Assembly: GCA_002382495.1 (NCBI GenBank)
Contig: DFXW01000043.1
Coordinates: forward strand, 1 to 42,422
Direction: 5' to 3'
DNA from: Flavobacterium sp. UBA4098
GTDB lineage: Bacteria; Bacteroidota; Bacteroidia; Flavobacteriales; Flavobacteriaceae
Length of the DNA: 42,422 nt
Below, one piece after another: positions 40,026 to 42,422 of this stretch (position 1 is the first letter of the stretch; the number at the start of each line of letters is the position of its first letter). Position numbers and translations under genes: made by a program. Below the pieces are notes generated by a model, which searched no databases, was not told the origin of the DNA, and was given only the letters and a program-made list of their open reading frames with translations.

Positions 40026-42353
40026 ATGAGCCTATCCCAGCTTTCCGTTCCAAGTCCGCTGTCACAATTCTTTTTTTCTAAAGAGAAAAAAGGAGCTCCT
40101 GCTGTTGCTCTTTTTCCTCAAGAAAAAATAGCATTTACACCAGCGGCGCTTTTCACTTCCATCTGGGGCTTGTTTCTTGTAGGAGTATTCTTGTTCAGTT
40201 TTCAAAATAGTTTTGCTCAAGAGCAAAAACGTCCTAAAATAGGACTGGTATTGAGTGGTGGAGGCGCCAAAGGATTTGCCCACATTGGAGTTTTAAAAGT
40301 AATCGAAGAAGCCGGAATTAAAATTGATTATATCGGCGGAACGAGCATGGGAGCAGTTATTGGAGGATTGTATGCTTCGGGATACAATGCCACACAAATA
40401 GATTCTATTTTTCATAAAGTCAATTTTGACGAATTGCTTAATGATTATATTCCGCGTTCTGCGAAGAGTTTTTATGAAAAAAGAAATGATGAATCCTATG
40501 CATTATCACTTCCTTTCAGCAATTTCAAAGTAGGAATTCCTCAAGCACTTTCCAAAGGCTTGTATAATTTTAATTTGTTGAGCCGACTGACACGACATGT
40601 GCGCCAGGTGAATGATTTCAACCAATTGCCCACTCCGTTTTTATGTATAGGAACCAATATTGAGACGGGTCAGCAAGTGTTGCTGAACAAAGGGAATTTG
40701 GCGCAGGCCATGCTGGCAAGTGCTGCATTTCCCACTTTATTTACCCCAATTGAAATTGACGGGCAATTACTTATTGACGGCGGAGTCGCTAATAATTTTC
40801 CAGTTGATGAAGTGAAAAATTTAGGTGCTGATTTGATTATTGGAGTTGACGTTCAAGATGGATTATGGGACAAAAACCAGTTAAAAAATGCCACAAAAAT
40901 TTTGGTTCAAATCACCAATTTGCATTCCATTGAACAGATGAAAAATAAAATCAAAGGAACGGATATTTATATCACACCCGATATTAAAAATTTTGGGGTA
41001 CTTTCATTTGATCGAGGTAGAGAAATTATTCAAAGAGGCGAGGAAGCTGCTTTTGCAGTGTACGAAAAAATTAAAACCCTATCTACCGACCAAAATTATT
41101 TCAAAAAACCAAGATTGTCTGTATATAAAGACAGTGTGAAATTGGCTCAGATTAACACTACTAAGCTGCGTAAATATACCAATGATTATGTGTTTGGTAA
41201 ATTAGGGTTTAAGCCCAAGACTCCAATAACCTATAGTCATTTAGAATCAGGAATAAACACCCTGCTAGCTACAGAAAACTTCCATTCAATAAGTTATTCA
41301 TTCAAAAACAATGAGCAAGGGGAAGATTTAGAACTTCAGTTAGCAGAAAATCCTATTTACACCTATTTAAAATTAGGACTGCATTATGACGAACTATTTA
41401 AAAGTGGCATTTTAGTTAATATTACCCACAAAAACAACTTATTTAAAAACGACCTGGCTTCGCTAGATATTATTTTAGGAGATAATTTCAGGTACAATTT
41501 AGATTACTATGTGGACAATGGATTTAACTTTAGTTATGGGTTTAAATCGCAATTGAGTCAGTTCAATAGAAACATCACACAAGAAATTACCAAATCGATT
41601 TTGGACACAGGCGGAAATCAAATTAATGTAGATTATTTAGATCTTTCTACTAGGGCATACCTACAAAAAGGGATAGCGCAACGTTTTTTATTTGGTGCGG
41701 GAGTGGAATTAAAGTATTTGCATATTTCGTCCAAAACAATTGCTACTCCGATCATTGATAAGAGTAGTTATTGGAGTGGTTTTGGCTACGTAAAATACGA
41801 TTCGTTTGATAATAAATACTTTCCTAAAAAAGGTTGGTCTTTCTCTTCTGATTTTCAATCGTATTTATTTGCATCGGATTATCACAATGATTTCAAACCG
41901 TTTTCTGTACTACAAGCTCAATTTTCTAAAGCATTTTCAGTATCAAATTCATTGACTTTTAAATTTCAGGGAGATGCAGGTCTGCCAATTGGAAATGATG
42001 GTATTCCGTTTTTTAATTTTGTTTTGGGGGGTTATGGTTACAATAGCATCAATAATTTTAAACCGTTTTTTGGGTATGATTTTGTGAGTGTAGCGGCCAA
42101 TAGTTTTATTAAGGCATCGGGTACTATTGATTATGTTTTTTTAAAGAAAAATCATTTGAACTTTTCCGCCAATTTTGCTAATCTTGAACAAAATCTTTTC
42201 AAGACTAAAGAATGGATTTCACTGCCTAAATATTCGGGTTATGCTTTCGGGTATGGTTTAGAAACAAGAATTGGCCCAATTGAAGTCAAATATTCTTGGT
42301 CGCCAGAAAGCACCAAAGGATATACATGGTTTAGCGTTGGATTTTGGTTTTAG
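40026..42353 (+). CDS. Patatin-like phospholipase with outer-membrane beta-barrel (PlpD/type Vd-like)
   Basis: 775 residues. Patatin domain (about 70-330): oxyanion loop SGGGAKGFAHIG (77-88), nucleophile elbow GGTSMGA with Ser107, and catalytic Asp in LIDGGVANNFPVDE. A POTRA-like segment (about 380-440) is followed by a BamA-type 16-strand-like barrel (about 450-775) ending in WFSVGFWF with a terminal aromatic. A lipase domain held at or released from the outer membrane is expected. The hydrophobic signal-like part (LFTSIWGLFLVGVFLFSFQ, cleavage near NSFAQ) does not start until residue 42; an unusual 41-residue extension precedes it. No other ATG fits; a TTG at 40170 is possible. Co-transcribed with uvrC. 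Confidence 0.87.
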   Translation: MSLSQLSVPSPLSQFFFSKEKKGAPAVALFPQEKIAFTPAALFTSIWGLFLVGVFLFSFQNSFAQEQKRPKIGLVLSGGGAKGFAHIGVLKVIEEAGIKIDYIGGTSMGAVIGGLYASGYNATQIDSIFHKVNFDELLNDYIPRSAKSFYEKRNDESYALSLPFSNFKVGIPQALSKGLYNFNLLSRLTRHVRQVNDFNQLPTPFLCIGTNIETGQQVLLNKGNLAQAMLASAAFPTLFTPIEIDGQLLIDGGVANNFPVDEVKNLGADLIIGVDVQDGLWDKNQLKNATKILVQITNLHSIEQMKNKIKGTDIYITPDIKNFGVLSFDRGREIIQRGEEAAFAVYEKIKTLSTDQNYFKKPRLSVYKDSVKLAQINTTKLRKYTNDYVFGKLGFKPKTPITYSHLESGINTLLATENFHSISYSFKNNEQGEDLELQLAENPIYTYLKLGLHYDELFKSGILVNITHKNNLFKNDLASLDIILGDNFRYNLDYYVDNGFNFSYGFKSQLSQFNRNITQEITKSILDTGGNQINVDYLDLSTRAYLQKGIAQRFLFGAGVELKYLHISSKTIATPIIDKSSYWSGFGYVKYDSFDNKYFPKKGWSFSSDFQSYLFASDYHNDFKPFSVLQAQFSKAFSVSNSLTFKFQGDAGLPIGNDGIPFFNFVLGGYGYNSINNFKPFFGYDFVSVAANSFIKASGTIDYVFLKKNHLNFSANFANLEQNLFKTKEWISLPKYSGYAFGYGLETRIGPIEVKYSWSPESTKGYTWFSVGFWF

Positions 42354-42422
42354 ATTAAAATGTCGCTTTTTGGAATTGTTTTTTTGTTAAAAAAAGAGCT
42401 TTTTTAACTTATTTTTTAGAAT

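Noticed and set aside
1..42422. tRNA, rRNA, prophage or insertion sequence anywhere in the window
   Set aside because: No cloverleaf, transposase, integrase or phage gene was recognised on either strand by eye; a tRNAscan or Rfam search would be decisive.

Overview
The window reads as chromosomal DNA of a member of the Flavobacteriaceae, most likely a Flavobacterium. The evidence is an AT-rich base composition, the gliding-motility lipoprotein gene gldH next to a PSP1-domain (RicT-like) gene, a lone lycopene cyclase gene, a one-gene OlsF-type aminolipid synthase, the serS / DUF4286 / rsmA / mgtE gene order, and several promoters of the Bacteroidota type (TTTG, about 17-24 bases, then TAnnTTTG). 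I see no rRNA, tRNA, CRISPR array, prophage or insertion sequence. Most of the window is core housekeeping DNA. The accessory signals are one AT-rich island (about 26640-27940) and a few short repeat-like insertions.

Layout. 1-2752 (minus): ricT-like, gldH and a class A penicillin-binding protein gene form a tight operon; the last gene carries an in-frame TAG and runs off the window. 2912-6158 (minus): trhO with an unusual extra C-terminal domain, a bacilliredoxin, and crtY. 6243-10291 is a metal and redox block: a ZIP transporter (plus) converges on feoA-feoB and a 40-residue FeoB-associated protein (minus), with a Fur-like palindrome at the feoA promoter, followed by an SCO1/SenC gene. 10423-12486: secreted M13 metallopeptidase (plus). 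12537-17527 (minus): a five-gene run of Zn-ribbon protein, membrane M28 peptidase, SDR protein, EamA transporter and GyrI-like protein. 17754-18077: a short SSB. 18130-21552 (minus): metG, a HAD phosphatase and a CAT-like acetyltransferase.

21767-26485 (plus): serS, DUF4286, rsmA, mgtE and proC. 26641-27599 (minus): an orphan pair of a Cys-rich lipoprotein and a membrane protein in AT-rich DNA. 27945-30457: nhaA divergent from a 2-hydroxyacid dehydrogenase and a TM2 protein. 30492-35408: olsF divergent from exodeoxyribonuclease III, an OmpA-family lipoprotein and a Tas-type aldo/keto reductase. 35492-38108 (minus): an AsmA-like/GT51 fusion protein and 5-formyltetrahydrofolate cyclo-ligase. 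38227-42353 (plus): uvrC and a patatin-porin (type Vd-like) outer-membrane phospholipase.

Several genes share themes. Cell-envelope work is represented by PBP1A, the GT51 fusion, OmpA, OlsF, patatin-porin and GldH. Iron and metal supply is represented by Feo, ZIP and MgtE, and SCO adds copper-centre maturation. Translation and tRNA work is represented by MetG, SerS, RsmA and TrhO. I found no large undescribed multi-gene system. The best candidates for a second look are the nonsense codon in the PBP1A gene, the TrhO/U32-C-terminal-domain fusion, the three-fold CX6C lipoprotein with its overlapping membrane partner, and the short in-frame insertions in metG and possibly the patatin gene.
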